A DNA stretch of 64,000 nucleotides. It comes from RCIO01 sp040880025. GTDB lineage: Bacteria; Pseudomonadota; Alphaproteobacteria; Rhizobiales; Rhizobiaceae. Shown here piece by piece: positions 53,446-61,572 of the stretch. Where the stretch lies: the NCBI GenBank assembly GCA_040880025.1, contig JBBDJD010000010.1, positions 248,001 through 312,000 on the forward strand. Reading direction: 5' to 3'. Made by a program: the position numbers and the translations under genes. The notes beneath the pieces were generated by a model. The model saw only the letters and a program-made list of their open reading frames with translations, ran no database searches and was not told where the DNA came from. The stretch's first letter is position 1. Every line of letters begins with the position of its first letter.

Positions 53446-53937
53446 ATGATATCCGACATCGAACTGACCCCGGGAGCGTTCTGGGGTGCGATCGGAATGC
53501 GGGCCGCAGGCGTCGCCATCGTGACTGCCGAAGGCGGCGACGGCCCGGCCGGGTTTCTTGCACTCTCCGCGACTCATCTGACCGCGAGCCCGCCCACAAT
53601 GACCGTTTCGATCGACGGTCGCACCTCTGCACTGGAAGCAGTCCGGGAAAGCAGGGCTTTCGCGATCAACTTCCTGAACAGCGATGCGGGCGAGATCTAC
53701 GAGCGCTTCACCAGCAGGGACGGACCCAAAGGTGCGGAGCGCTTCCAGGATCTGGACTACACCCGCCTCACAACGGGAGCACCGGTCTTTTCGCAGGTCA
53801 CGGGTGCGCTCGATTGCCGGTTGGAGGAGGCGATCGAGCGTTTCGGAACCGTCCTCGCTATCGGGCGTATCGTCAACCTTGTTTCCAACAAGGAGGCGAG
53901 CCCAATGATCCATTATCAGGGGAAACTTGTCGCATGA
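53446..53937 (+). CDS. Flavin reductase-like protein 1
   Basis: A 163-residue split-barrel FMN-binding protein (ELTPGAFWGAIGMRAAGVAI, VTAEGGDGPAGFLALSATHLTASPPTMTVSI, FAINFLNSDAGEIYERF, GALDCRLEEAIERFGT). This family supplies reduced flavin to two-component monooxygenases. ATG at 53446 fits the family; an in-frame ATG at 53293 would add 51 AT-rich, unrelated-looking residues. The stop overlaps the start of a second flavin reductase gene. Confidence 0.87.
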   Translation: MISDIELTPGAFWGAIGMRAAGVAIVTAEGGDGPAGFLALSATHLTASPPTMTVSIDGRTSALEAVRESRAFAINFLNSDAGEIYERFTSRDGPKGAERFQDLDYTRLTTGAPVFSQVTGALDCRLEEAIERFGTVLAIGRIVNLVSNKEASPMIHYQGKLVA

Positions 53938-54434
53938 GCATCATCGAACCGTCGCTGGACCCCAATAGTTTCAAGCTCGGCATGCGCAGGTTGGCGTCGG
54001 GCGTATCCCTGATCACGACCCGCGACAATGCTGGCCAGCCGCACGGCATGATCGCGACTTCTGTCGTCTCGGTCTCGGCCGAGCCGCCCACGCTTCTCGT
54101 CTGTGTGAACAAGTCCGCGTCCTGTCATGACGTGATCGACATCGAGGGTGTCTTCTGCATCAACCTGCTCGGTGACGGTGATGACGAAATCGCCCAGATA
54201 TTCAGTTCCTCCAAAACACGCGACGCCCGCTTCTCAGGTGGCGACTGGCGCGAGATGGCGACTGGTTCCCCGGCCCACGCCGGCTCGCTCGCCAGTTTCG
54301 ATTGCGAAGTACGCAGCCGCGTGGAGGCCGGATCGCACACGATCTTCATCGGCCAGGTCGTCGATACCCAGCTCTGGGTCGACGTGGTTCAGCCGCTGAT
54401 CTATCTCAACGGCGGTTACGCGCGCTGTGCGTGA
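53934..54434 (+). CDS. Flavin reductase-like protein 2
   Basis: A 166-residue paralogue of the preceding protein (FKLGMRRLASGVSLITTRDN, GMIATSVVSVSAEPPTLLVCVNKSASCHD, FCINLLGDGDDEIAQIFSS, SLASFDCEVRSRVEAGSHTIFIGQV), with the typical flavin reductase motifs. The ATG overlaps the previous stop (ATGA). Two tandem reductases match the two flavin-dependent monooxygenases encoded downstream and may each serve one, or may form a heteromer. Confidence 0.9.
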   Translation: MSIIEPSLDPNSFKLGMRRLASGVSLITTRDNAGQPHGMIATSVVSVSAEPPTLLVCVNKSASCHDVIDIEGVFCINLLGDGDDEIAQIFSSSKTRDARFSGGDWREMATGSPAHAGSLASFDCEVRSRVEAGSHTIFIGQVVDTQLWVDVVQPLIYLNGGYARCA

Positions 54435-54564
54435 TGAGTTTTGGGAAAATTGAAATTTCATTTTTGTTTGGCTTGCTCTGCATGGCCGTGGCGACGTATG
54501 CAGGTGTAGGGGAGGAATACCGTGCACGAACAACCTTGCGCGCGGTGAGGAGGAGCCAATAGAA

Positions 54565-55338
54565 ATGCCAAAGAAAAAGAAGACTACGGCCAACACCAGC
54601 AGGCGCGCCGATGCATATGAACGCATTCTTCTTGCCATCATACTGGGCGAGATCGAAGGCGGCGCCAAGCTCGATGAGCGCCAACTGGTCAAGGATTACA
54701 AGCTCGGCCAGGCAGCCGTTCGCGATGCGCTGTTCCGCCTTGCGCTGGAAGGTCTCGTTGAGCGCCACGCACGCGTCGGAACCCGCGTCGCCGATCTGAG
54801 CCTCAAAGCGCTACAAGACGTGTTCGAAACGCGAATCGTCGTCGAAAGTTATGCCGCCGCACTGGCCGCCGAACGGGCGACGCCTGAGGATATTGCGGCG
54901 ATCCGCGCCACCCACGAGGGCCACGCGGCCGCCGTGAAGGCGCGCGACATCAGGCAACTGGTGCTGATCGACATGGCTTTTCACGGCGCCATCGCCAAAA
55001 CCTGCCGCAATGCCGAGATCGAGCGCACCCTGGTAAGGCTGCACAACAGCGCCTCGCGTTTCTGGTGTCTCGGGCTCAACCGGACGTCGGAAGAGGACAT
55101 GACGCGTCAGGGCAAGGCGCACCTCGCCATCGTCGATGCGATCGAGGTGAAAGACTACGCGGAAATTGAACGCCGGGTGCACGCTGTAATGGGTTACGTC
55201 CCCGATCCGCGGTTTTTCGTCAACGAACCGCTCATTGCGATCAAGCTTTTTTCCGATCCGGAACCGGTGCCCGGCGAAGCGGCCGGCAAGCCGACCATTT
55301 CCGCCGTTCCACGGGTCAGGAAAGCCGCATTCGGCTGA
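54565..55338 (+). CDS. GntR-family (FadR/FCD type) regulator
   Basis: A 257-residue regulator. The basic N-terminus (MPKKKKTTANTSRRADAYER) precedes a winged helix (LAIILGEIEGGAKLDERQLVKDY, GQAAVRDALFRLALEGLVER), then the all-helical FCD ligand domain (DVFETRIVVESYAAALAAER; IDMAFHGAIAKTC; GKAHLAIVDAIEVKDY). FCD regulators bind organic acids or similar metabolites through Asp/His metal sites. It sits between the flavin reductases and the ABC importer and likely controls both. CTGCAT and ATGCAG (54478, 54498) form an inverted repeat upstream, perhaps its own operator. Confidence 0.9.
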   Translation: MPKKKKTTANTSRRADAYERILLAIILGEIEGGAKLDERQLVKDYKLGQAAVRDALFRLALEGLVERHARVGTRVADLSLKALQDVFETRIVVESYAAALAAERATPEDIAAIRATHEGHAAAVKARDIRQLVLIDMAFHGAIAKTCRNAEIERTLVRLHNSASRFWCLGLNRTSEEDMTRQGKAHLAIVDAIEVKDYAEIERRVHAVMGYVPDPRFFVNEPLIAIKLFSDPEPVPGEAAGKPTISAVPRVRKAAFG

Positions 55339-55736
55339 TCAAAGCCGGCGACGATGTCGCCGGGCTCAATCAACCCGCCAGACCAATTGACGCCGAACCG
55401 CGTTTCGGCGTCAGGCGGCTGATTTCGCCGTAGAAACCCTGCACCATCGACCTGCCTTCTGTTCAAGTCCGCAAAACCATCCTGCGGAAAAACGACGCGC
55501 AAAGCTTCCGGTTTCATGCGTTGTTTGTGCAACGGCGTTGCGTCTCGTCCAGTCGCTAGAATACGCACGCTCCCATGGCTCGCGCGGCATAAAATATTGC
55601 AGTGCGTCATTTCCAGTTACGCCGCGAAAGCTGAAACCGGGCTCCGATTAGTCCGCAATGCATCGGTTTAGTGTCCTTTTTTGCTACAATCGGCTGACCC
55701 CATCTTTCATTTCGCACCTGCACAAAAATGCATGGG

Positions 55737-55753
55737 TGCTATGCAGCATTTGC
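55737..55753. promoter_or_regulatory. Operator-like site overlapping the ABC operon promoter
   Basis: TGCTATGCAGCATTTGC contains the octamer TGCTATGC shared with 53134-53141, and lies within AAATGC...GCATTT arms just upstream of the -35 box. A bound regulator here could affect the promoter. The link to GntR is inference. Confidence 0.45.
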
Positions 55754-55754
55754 A

Positions 55755-55783
55755 TTGACATAGGCTCGGAATGTTGATGCTAT
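55755..55783 (+). promoter_or_regulatory. Sigma-70-type promoter of the ABC/monooxygenase operon
   Basis: TTGACA at 55755-55760 and TGCTAT at 55778-55783 are separated by 17 bases, 35 bases before the ATG of the substrate-binding protein. The 417 bases further upstream, back to the gntR stop, show no gene. Confidence 0.72.
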
Positions 55784-55817
55784 GAGAAAAAGAAATTTAA
55801 GAAACAGGGGAACTGAA

Positions 55818-56867
55818 ATGTCATATGCAAATGCAGGAATCATAGCAAGGCTCGTCTCCTGGGCCGCCCCGGCCGTAGCTCTCGCGGTCACGCCGGCGAT
55901 TTCTCAGGAACTCGACGAAGTCACGGCCGGTACGAGCTGGCTTGCTCAGGCCGAGCATGGCGGCTTCTATCAGGCGCTCGCTGATGGCACCTACGAGAAG
56001 TACGGTCTCAAGGTCACGATCATGATGGGCGGACCGTCGGCTCCGAACACGGCCCGGCTGATCGCCGGTCAGATCGACTTTCTCCAAGGTGGTACATTGG
56101 GCGCCTTCGACTATGTCGCGCAGAAGGTGCCCACTCTGGCCGTCGCCGGCATGTTCCAGAAGGACCCGATTTCCCTTCTGACCCATCCGGAAAAAGGCTT
56201 CAATGACCTCGGCGACCTCGCCTCGCTAAAGACCATCTATCTCAGCGGTTCGGGCTACGACACGTTCTGGCGCTGGATGAAGGCCAAATACGAAGGCTTC
56301 GATGACAGCCTTTACGCACCGTACAACTACAACCCGGGCCCGTTCCTCGCCGATCTGGACGCCGCGCAGCAGTCCTACGTGACGTCCGAGCCTTTCGACA
56401 TCGCGAACAAGGCCGGCTGGGAGCCAAAGGCGTTCATCTTCGCCGACTACGGCTATAACGGCTATGCCAACGAGATCCACACGCAGCAGAAGCTGGTCGA
56501 CGAGAATCCGGATCTGGTTCAGCGCTTCGTCGATGCCACCGCGATTGGCTGGTACAATTACCTGTATGGCGACTCAACGGCCGCCAACGAGTTGATGAAG
56601 AAAGACAATCCGGAAATGACGGACGAGCAGATCGCCTACTCCATCGAGGCGATGAAGAAGCTCGGCATCGTGAATTCCGGCATGGCGCTCGAAAAAGGCG
56701 TCGGATGCGTCACCGCGGACCGCTACGCCCTGTTCTTCGAGGACATGGTGGAAGCCGGGGTTCTGGATGCCGGCCTCGACTACAAGAAGGCGTTCGACAC
56801 CCGCTTCACTTGCAAGGGTGTTGGTATGGACCTCTACCCGGACGCCGTGTCGTCGTCGACCGACTAG
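55818..56867 (+). CDS. NMT1/THI5-type ABC transporter substrate-binding protein
   Basis: A 349-residue periplasmic binding protein. A signal peptide (VSWAAPAVALAVTPAISQ) is followed by WLAQAEHGGFYQALADGTYE, YGLKVTIMMGGPSAPNTARL, IAGQIDFLQGGTLGAFDYVA and later SEPFDIANKAGW, the THI5/NMT1-like fold used for thiamine pyrimidine precursors, riboflavin, nitrate, sulfonates and related small solutes. With the ATPase and permease downstream it forms an importer. The RutA-like enzyme nearby makes an N-heterocycle a sensible guess for the ligand. Confidence 0.88.
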   Translation: MSYANAGIIARLVSWAAPAVALAVTPAISQELDEVTAGTSWLAQAEHGGFYQALADGTYEKYGLKVTIMMGGPSAPNTARLIAGQIDFLQGGTLGAFDYVAQKVPTLAVAGMFQKDPISLLTHPEKGFNDLGDLASLKTIYLSGSGYDTFWRWMKAKYEGFDDSLYAPYNYNPGPFLADLDAAQQSYVTSEPFDIANKAGWEPKAFIFADYGYNGYANEIHTQQKLVDENPDLVQRFVDATAIGWYNYLYGDSTAANELMKKDNPEMTDEQIAYSIEAMKKLGIVNSGMALEKGVGCVTADRYALFFEDMVEAGVLDAGLDYKKAFDTRFTCKGVGMDLYPDAVSSSTD

Positions 56868-56943
56868 CTCGATCTCTCCGCGCCGCGCGGTCACGCACCA
56901 GGCCGCGCGGCTCCCGCCGACCTTCAAGCTCGGGAGCCGGATC

Positions 56944-57762
56944 TTGCTTCAAGCGACCCTACCGCCCCCAACGGACGTCCCCGTCAGGCCGATCGTCTCG
57001 TTGCAGCACGTCACCAAGCGCTTCGCCAACGGTACGCTGGCCCTGTCGTCGATGTCGCTGGATATTGCCGATGGCGAATTCGTCAGCCTGCTCGGGCCTT
57101 CGGGCTGCGGCAAGTCCACCGCGTTGCGCCTCATCGCCGGTCTCGGCGACGTCACCTCGGGCGTGATCGACTGGCCAACTTCCATCTATAGCGCCGATTA
57201 CAAGCCCATCCGCGAAATGAGCTTCGTCTTCCAGGAGCCCACGCTCATGCCCTGGGCAACCGTCTTCAAGAATGTCTGGTTGCCGCTGCGGCTTGCCGGG
57301 AAGTCGCAGAAGGCCGGCCGCGATCAGGTGATGGAAGCGCTCGAGATGGTTGGCCTCGACAAGTTCTCCGAGGCCTACCCGCGCGAACTTTCAGGTGGCA
57401 TGAAAATGCGCGCCTCCATCGCCCGCGCTCTGGTCACGCGACCCAAGATTCTGCTCATGGATGAGCCGTTCGCGGCGCTCGATGAAATCACCCGGCAGCG
57501 GCTCAACGACGATCTGCTGCGTCTTTGGGAAACCTTCAACTGGACCGTGGTGTTCGTCACCCATTCGGTCTCCGAGGCTGTCTATCTTTCGAGCCGCATC
57601 GCCGTCATGGCGGCCCGCCCGGGACGCATCATCTCCGACGCGGCCAACCTTCTCGGTTACCCGCGCAAGCCCGATGTCCGTACCACTGCGGATTTCGCCT
57701 CGGCCAGCCGGGCCGTCTCCACCGTCCTTCACGATTCTCTCGAACCGGATGCTCACCTATGA
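56944..57762 (+). CDS. ABC transporter ATP-binding protein (TTG start)
   Basis: A 272-residue nitrate/sulfonate/taurine-type ATPase. Walker A LLGPSGCGKSTALRLIAG, Q-loop FVFQEPTLMPWATV, signature LSGGMKMRASIARAL, Walker B KILLMDEPFAALDE and H-loop VFVTHSVSEAVYLS are all intact. No ATG is available at the right place; TTG at 56944, following CGGGAG, gives MLQATLPPPTDVPVRPIVSL. The stop overlaps the permease ATG. Energises the importer with the upstream binding protein. Confidence 0.92.
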   Translation: MLQATLPPPTDVPVRPIVSLQHVTKRFANGTLALSSMSLDIADGEFVSLLGPSGCGKSTALRLIAGLGDVTSGVIDWPTSIYSADYKPIREMSFVFQEPTLMPWATVFKNVWLPLRLAGKSQKAGRDQVMEALEMVGLDKFSEAYPRELSGGMKMRASIARALVTRPKILLMDEPFAALDEITRQRLNDDLLRLWETFNWTVVFVTHSVSEAVYLSSRIAVMAARPGRIISDAANLLGYPRKPDVRTTADFASASRAVSTVLHDSLEPDAHL

Positions 57763-58643
57763 CCGCTACCAAAACCGGGCAACCCGCCGCCGCAACGGAC
57801 CGTCCCGAAATCGGTGAAATTCCGATGGACGACGCTCCGGTCTTCGCCAAGCCGCAATTCACGGCGATCGCAAAGCAAATCTCGATCCCGGTTGTCGCGA
57901 TGGCGATGCTGCTCATCTTCTGGCAGTGGTGGGTCGTCTCGAATGAAGTTCCGCCTTACATCCTGCCGTCGCCACTGCTGGTAGTCGAGACGCTGTTCTC
58001 CGACTGGACGGTGCTGAGCGAGGCGCTCGTAGTCACGCTTTGGATCACCTTCGCGGCCCTCGCCGTGGCGCTGATCGGCGGCGTACTGATGGCGATCCTG
58101 TTTGCCCAGTCGCGCCTGGCCGAGCTCGCCCTTTATCCCTATGCGGTCATCCTGCAGGTCACGCCAATCATCGCGATCGCGCCGCTGCTCATCATCTACG
58201 CGCCCAACACGGCGAGCGTTCTCCTCATCTGTGCCTTCCTGGTTGCCTTCTTCCCGATCCTGTCGAACACGGTTCAGGGCCTCAGGAGTACCGATCACAA
58301 CCTCATGAACTTGTTCGAGCTTTACGGCGCATCGAGCTGGCAGACGCTCACACTGCTGAAAATCCCGAACTCGCTGCCGCACTTCACCACGGGCTTCACG
58401 ATCGGCGGCACGCTGGCGCTGATCGGCGCGACCGTGGCCGAATTCACGGCGGGAGCCGCCGGCGCCCAGGCCGGTCTGGCATTCCGCATTCTCGAAGCCG
58501 GCAGACGGCTCAACGTGCCGCGGCTGTTCGCGGCGCTTATCCTCATCACGATCACCGGCCTGGCGATCTGGTTCGTCACCCGCCTCATCTCGCACCTGCT
58601 GCTGCGCAAGTGGCACGAAAGCGCGATGAAACGGGAAAACTAA
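57759..58643 (+). CDS. ABC transporter permease
   Basis: A 294-residue inner-membrane permease with about six helices (ISIPVVAMAMLLIFWQWWVV; LWITFAALAVALIGGVLMAI; YAVILQVTPIIAIAPLLIIY; LICAFLVAFFPILS; GFTIGGTLALIGATVAEF; LILITITGLAIWFV). The cytoplasmic coupling loop is ELYGASSWQTLTLLKIPNSLP, the EAA motif that contacts the ATPase. It belongs to the SsuC/TauC/ThiX-like group. ATG overlaps the ATPase stop. Confidence 0.92.
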   Translation: MTATKTGQPAAATDRPEIGEIPMDDAPVFAKPQFTAIAKQISIPVVAMAMLLIFWQWWVVSNEVPPYILPSPLLVVETLFSDWTVLSEALVVTLWITFAALAVALIGGVLMAILFAQSRLAELALYPYAVILQVTPIIAIAPLLIIYAPNTASVLLICAFLVAFFPILSNTVQGLRSTDHNLMNLFELYGASSWQTLTLLKIPNSLPHFTTGFTIGGTLALIGATVAEFTAGAAGAQAGLAFRILEAGRRLNVPRLFAALILITITGLAIWFVTRLISHLLLRKWHESAMKREN

Positions 58644-58702
58644 ACCGTGCCAATGACTTGTGGAGTTGGCCATGCCCCCGAAAACGGTAACAGGAGGCTC
58701 TG

Positions 58703-59803
58703 ATGCGTAACGTCGAACTTGGTGTGTTCATGCCCGTTGGCAGCAACGGGTTCCTGATGACGAAACACGCCCCGCGCTATCATCCGTCATTCGAACTGCA
58801 CAAGCAGATCGCCATGCGCGCCGAGCGCATCGGCCTCGACTACATCTTCTCCATGGGCAAGTGGATGGGGTTCGGCGGCGAGACCGATTTCTGGCGCGAA
58901 ACCATCGAACCGATCAGCTTTGCCAGCGGCCTGGCCGACGTAACCTCGCGCATCAAGATCTTCTGCACCATCAATCCGCTGCTATTCCACCCGGCCGTCG
59001 CCGCCAAGATGATCGCGACGATCGACAACGCGTCCGGTGGCCGGTTCGGCATCAACATCGTCACCGGCAATACGCTCGAAGAGCTCGAGCAGATGGGCGT
59101 CGTACCGGAGGGCTATGGCGACTATCGCTACGAATATGCGGATGAGTGGATCCGTGTGATGAAGATGCTCTGGAGCCAGGAGCGCACAACCTTCGAGGGC
59201 CGCTTCTTCAAGCTGACCAATTGCGTCTCGGCACCCAAACCGGCGTCGAAGCCCTATCCGGCCATCGTCTCGGCCGGCATGTCGAACGAAGGGCTCAAAT
59301 TCGGCGCCGATCACTCCGACTATCAGTTCGGCGGACATAGGGCGGACGTCGTCGAGCGCATCAAGAAATTCGCAGCGGAGCGGGGGCGCGACCTCAAGGC
59401 CTCGTCCAACTTCATGCTGATTTTCGGCGAGACGGACGACGACGCGGAGAACGAATTCCGCCTGATGCGCGAGGAGAAGGACCACCAGGCGCTCGAAAAC
59501 CTGATCGCCTCCTTCGAGCGCGACAACCGCGACTCCTACAAGAACCGAACGGATTATCTGCGTGAGCCGGACGTCATAGGCTTTGGCAGCGGCACGCCGG
59601 TCACTGGAACCCCGGCAACGGTTGCGGCCAAGCTCGCCGACCTGATCGAGGAAAGCGGTCTGGACGCGCTGCAATTCACATTCGTCGATTTTCCCAAAGG
59701 CCTCGATATTCTCGGAGCCGAAGTGCTGCCCGTTCTCAAGCCGCTGCTTGAGAAGCGGGGCATCACGATCGGCGCCAAGGTGGCCGAACTCGCAGAGGCC
59801 TGA
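58703..59803 (+). CDS. RutA-like FMN-dependent monooxygenase
   Basis: A 366-residue luciferase-like (LLM class) enzyme. The order of motifs follows RutA: GVFMPVGSNGFLMTKHAPRYHPSFELHKQ, DYIFSMGKWMGFGGETDFWRET, ASGLADVTSRIKIF, ATIDNASGGRFGINIVTGN, EQMGVVPEGYGDYRYEYADE and VSAGMSNEGLKFG. RutA opens the uracil ring with a flavin-N5-oxide, and related enzymes act on other heterocycles. The other rut genes are absent here, so the substrate is probably not uracil. AGGAGG precedes the ATG. Reduced FMN would come from one of the two flavin reductases. Confidence 0.87.
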   Translation: MRNVELGVFMPVGSNGFLMTKHAPRYHPSFELHKQIAMRAERIGLDYIFSMGKWMGFGGETDFWRETIEPISFASGLADVTSRIKIFCTINPLLFHPAVAAKMIATIDNASGGRFGINIVTGNTLEELEQMGVVPEGYGDYRYEYADEWIRVMKMLWSQERTTFEGRFFKLTNCVSAPKPASKPYPAIVSAGMSNEGLKFGADHSDYQFGGHRADVVERIKKFAAERGRDLKASSNFMLIFGETDDDAENEFRLMREEKDHQALENLIASFERDNRDSYKNRTDYLREPDVIGFGSGTPVTGTPATVAAKLADLIEESGLDALQFTFVDFPKGLDILGAEVLPVLKPLLEKRGITIGAKVAELAEA

Positions 59804-59864
59804 CCGCCCGCGCCCGATCAATTCTTAGAGTTTGTCGTTTCAGCAAAGTCGCGAAGGTTCTCCC

Positions 59865-61202
59865 ATGCCCAGAAAAATGCATATCGGCTACGATCTGTCC
59901 TGGTGGCATCTGGAGGGCCGCTGGCGGGTGCCCGGTTCGTGGAGCCACACCACGTTCCCGGACATCCGCATGTTCAAGGAATCGGCGATGATCGCCGAGC
60001 GCGGTCTGCTCGACTTCATCTTTTTCGGCGATGGCACGGGCATTCCCGCGACGTGGCAGGGCAAACGCGATGACGCGGTGAAATGGGCGGTCGGCTGGCC
60101 GCGCCATGACATGAGCCCCTACATCGCGGCAATGTCGCAGGTCACCCAGAACGTCGGTTTCGGGCTGACCTATTCCTCGACGTTCATGCACCCGTTCTAC
60201 GTGGCCCGGCTGCTGAACGCGCTGGATCATGTCACCAACGGGCGCATCGCCTTCAACGTTGTCGCATCCTCGCGCCGCGCCGATGCTGCGAATTACGGCT
60301 TCGACGAGTTGATGGAACACTCCCAGCGCTACGATCGCATGGAAGAGTTCATGGATATCTGCAAGGCGCTGTGGGGCAGCGTCTCGCCTGACGCCTTCAT
60401 CTGGGACAAGGAAAGCGGCATCGCCGCCGATCCGGCCAAGGTCCACGCCATCGATCACAAGGGCAAGTTCTTCTCCGTCGCCGGCCCCCTCTCCTGCATG
60501 CCGTCCCCGCAGATCGAGCCGGTCCTCGTGCAGGCGGGGGCGTCCCCGCGCGGCATCAAGGCATCGGCGCATTTCGTCGACCACGTCTTTGCCGCGAGCC
60601 CTGCTCTTGCCAAGCAGAAGGCACATCGCTGCGCACTCGACGAAGCGCTAATGGCCGAGGGCCGCGACCCTTCCAAAGTCGGCATCATCTGGGACGTCGT
60701 GCTGTTGGTGGAAGAAGATTCCGCCGAGGCGAAACGGCGCAAGGAACAACTGCTCGAATTCGTGCCGCCCGAAGCTGTCGGCGCCTTCATGTCACATCAG
60801 TGCGGCTACGACCTCTCGCAACTGCCGCAAACCTTCACCATCAACGAGATCAACGAGATCATCAAGAAGCGCAACGCCTCGCCTGTCGGATTCATGAACA
60901 TGACCAGCCACATCGACCCGGACAGGGAAGTGACGCGCGAGGAGTTCTACGAGGAGATTCGGCTGCACACCGCATCCTACGACCATACGTTTGCGGGGTC
61001 GGCCGAGGAAGTCGCGGACTACCTGGAGGAAGTCTTCGTCGAGACAGGCGAACGCGGCGGCTTCATGATCGCGCACCCGCCCAAGAGCCCGCGCGACTTG
61101 CTCAACGTCATCGACTACCTGATCCCAGAACTGCAGCGGCGCGGCCGCTTCCGCACGAAATATTCCGGCGGCACGCTGCGGGAAAATCTCGCCGAGCATT
61201 GA
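59865..61202 (+). CDS. NtaA/DszA-like FMN-dependent monooxygenase
   Basis: A 445-residue LLM-class monooxygenase of the nitrilotriacetate/desulfurisation branch: WWHLEGRWRVPGSWSHTTFP, DFIFFGDGTGIP, TQNVGFGLTYSSTFMHPFYVARLL, ALDHVTNGRIAFNVVASS, EHSQRYDRMEEFMDICKAL and QAGASPRGIKASAHFVDHVF are typical in order and spacing. Such enzymes use reduced FMN to oxidise C-N or C-S bonds. It follows the RutA-like gene by 61 bases, giving two different flavin oxygenases in a single operon. ATG at 59865 follows GAAGG; an earlier in-frame start adds 11 residues. Confidence 0.88.
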   Translation: MPRKMHIGYDLSWWHLEGRWRVPGSWSHTTFPDIRMFKESAMIAERGLLDFIFFGDGTGIPATWQGKRDDAVKWAVGWPRHDMSPYIAAMSQVTQNVGFGLTYSSTFMHPFYVARLLNALDHVTNGRIAFNVVASSRRADAANYGFDELMEHSQRYDRMEEFMDICKALWGSVSPDAFIWDKESGIAADPAKVHAIDHKGKFFSVAGPLSCMPSPQIEPVLVQAGASPRGIKASAHFVDHVFAASPALAKQKAHRCALDEALMAEGRDPSKVGIIWDVVLLVEEDSAEAKRRKEQLLEFVPPEAVGAFMSHQCGYDLSQLPQTFTINEINEIIKKRNASPVGFMNMTSHIDPDREVTREEFYEEIRLHTASYDHTFAGSAEEVADYLEEVFVETGERGGFMIAHPPKSPRDLLNVIDYLIPELQRRGRFRTKYSGGTLRENLAEH

Positions 61203-61212
61203 GGGCGGACCG

Positions 61213-61572
61213 ATGCTCGTGGAGATAACCAATTACTACGCCAAACCCGGCATGGCCGGACGGGTGCTGGAGCACCGCCGACGTGGAAGCCGCATTCGCG
61301 TGGCGCTGGGTCTGGAGGCCGGAGAGATCTTCGTCCGGCAGGGCGACAAGGGTCCCGACGTGCGCTGGGAGTGCAAATTCCCGGACGAGGGTGCGCTTGC
61401 GGCCGATCTCGCCGCACGCGACCTAAGCGCAGAATTCGCCGAACAGCGCAAAACCATGTCCGGCATGCTGGAGCGTTTCGAGCGGCACGTATTCGCGCTC
61501 GATCCCGCCGACACCGATTTTCCTCCTCCCATCGACAAGACGGCGGCCCAGGCCGCAAAGGAGCTCAAATGA
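61213..61572 (+). CDS. Small dimeric alpha/beta-barrel-like protein
   Basis: A 119-residue protein (MLVEITNYYAKPGMAGRVLEHRR ... EIFVRQGDKGPDVRWECKFPDEG ... FAEQRKTMSGMLERFERHVFAL), with the beta-alpha-beta pattern of ABM/NIPSNAP-type ferredoxin-like dimers. Such proteins bind small aromatic or polyketide-like ligands or act as small oxygenases/isomerases. It lies 10 bases after the monooxygenase, and its stop overlaps the next ATG, so it belongs to the pathway; its job is unknown. Confidence 0.68.
   Translation: MLVEITNYYAKPGMAGRVLEHRRRGSRIRVALGLEAGEIFVRQGDKGPDVRWECKFPDEGALAADLAARDLSAEFAEQRKTMSGMLERFERHVFALDPADTDFPPPIDKTAAQAAKELK

Noticed and set aside
58703..59803. Assignment as true RutA of the uracil (rut) pathway
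   Set aside because: No rutB, rutC, rutD, rutE, rutF or rutG partners with the usual order are present. The flavin reductases and the ABC importer differ from the rut operon, so only a RutA-like call is made.
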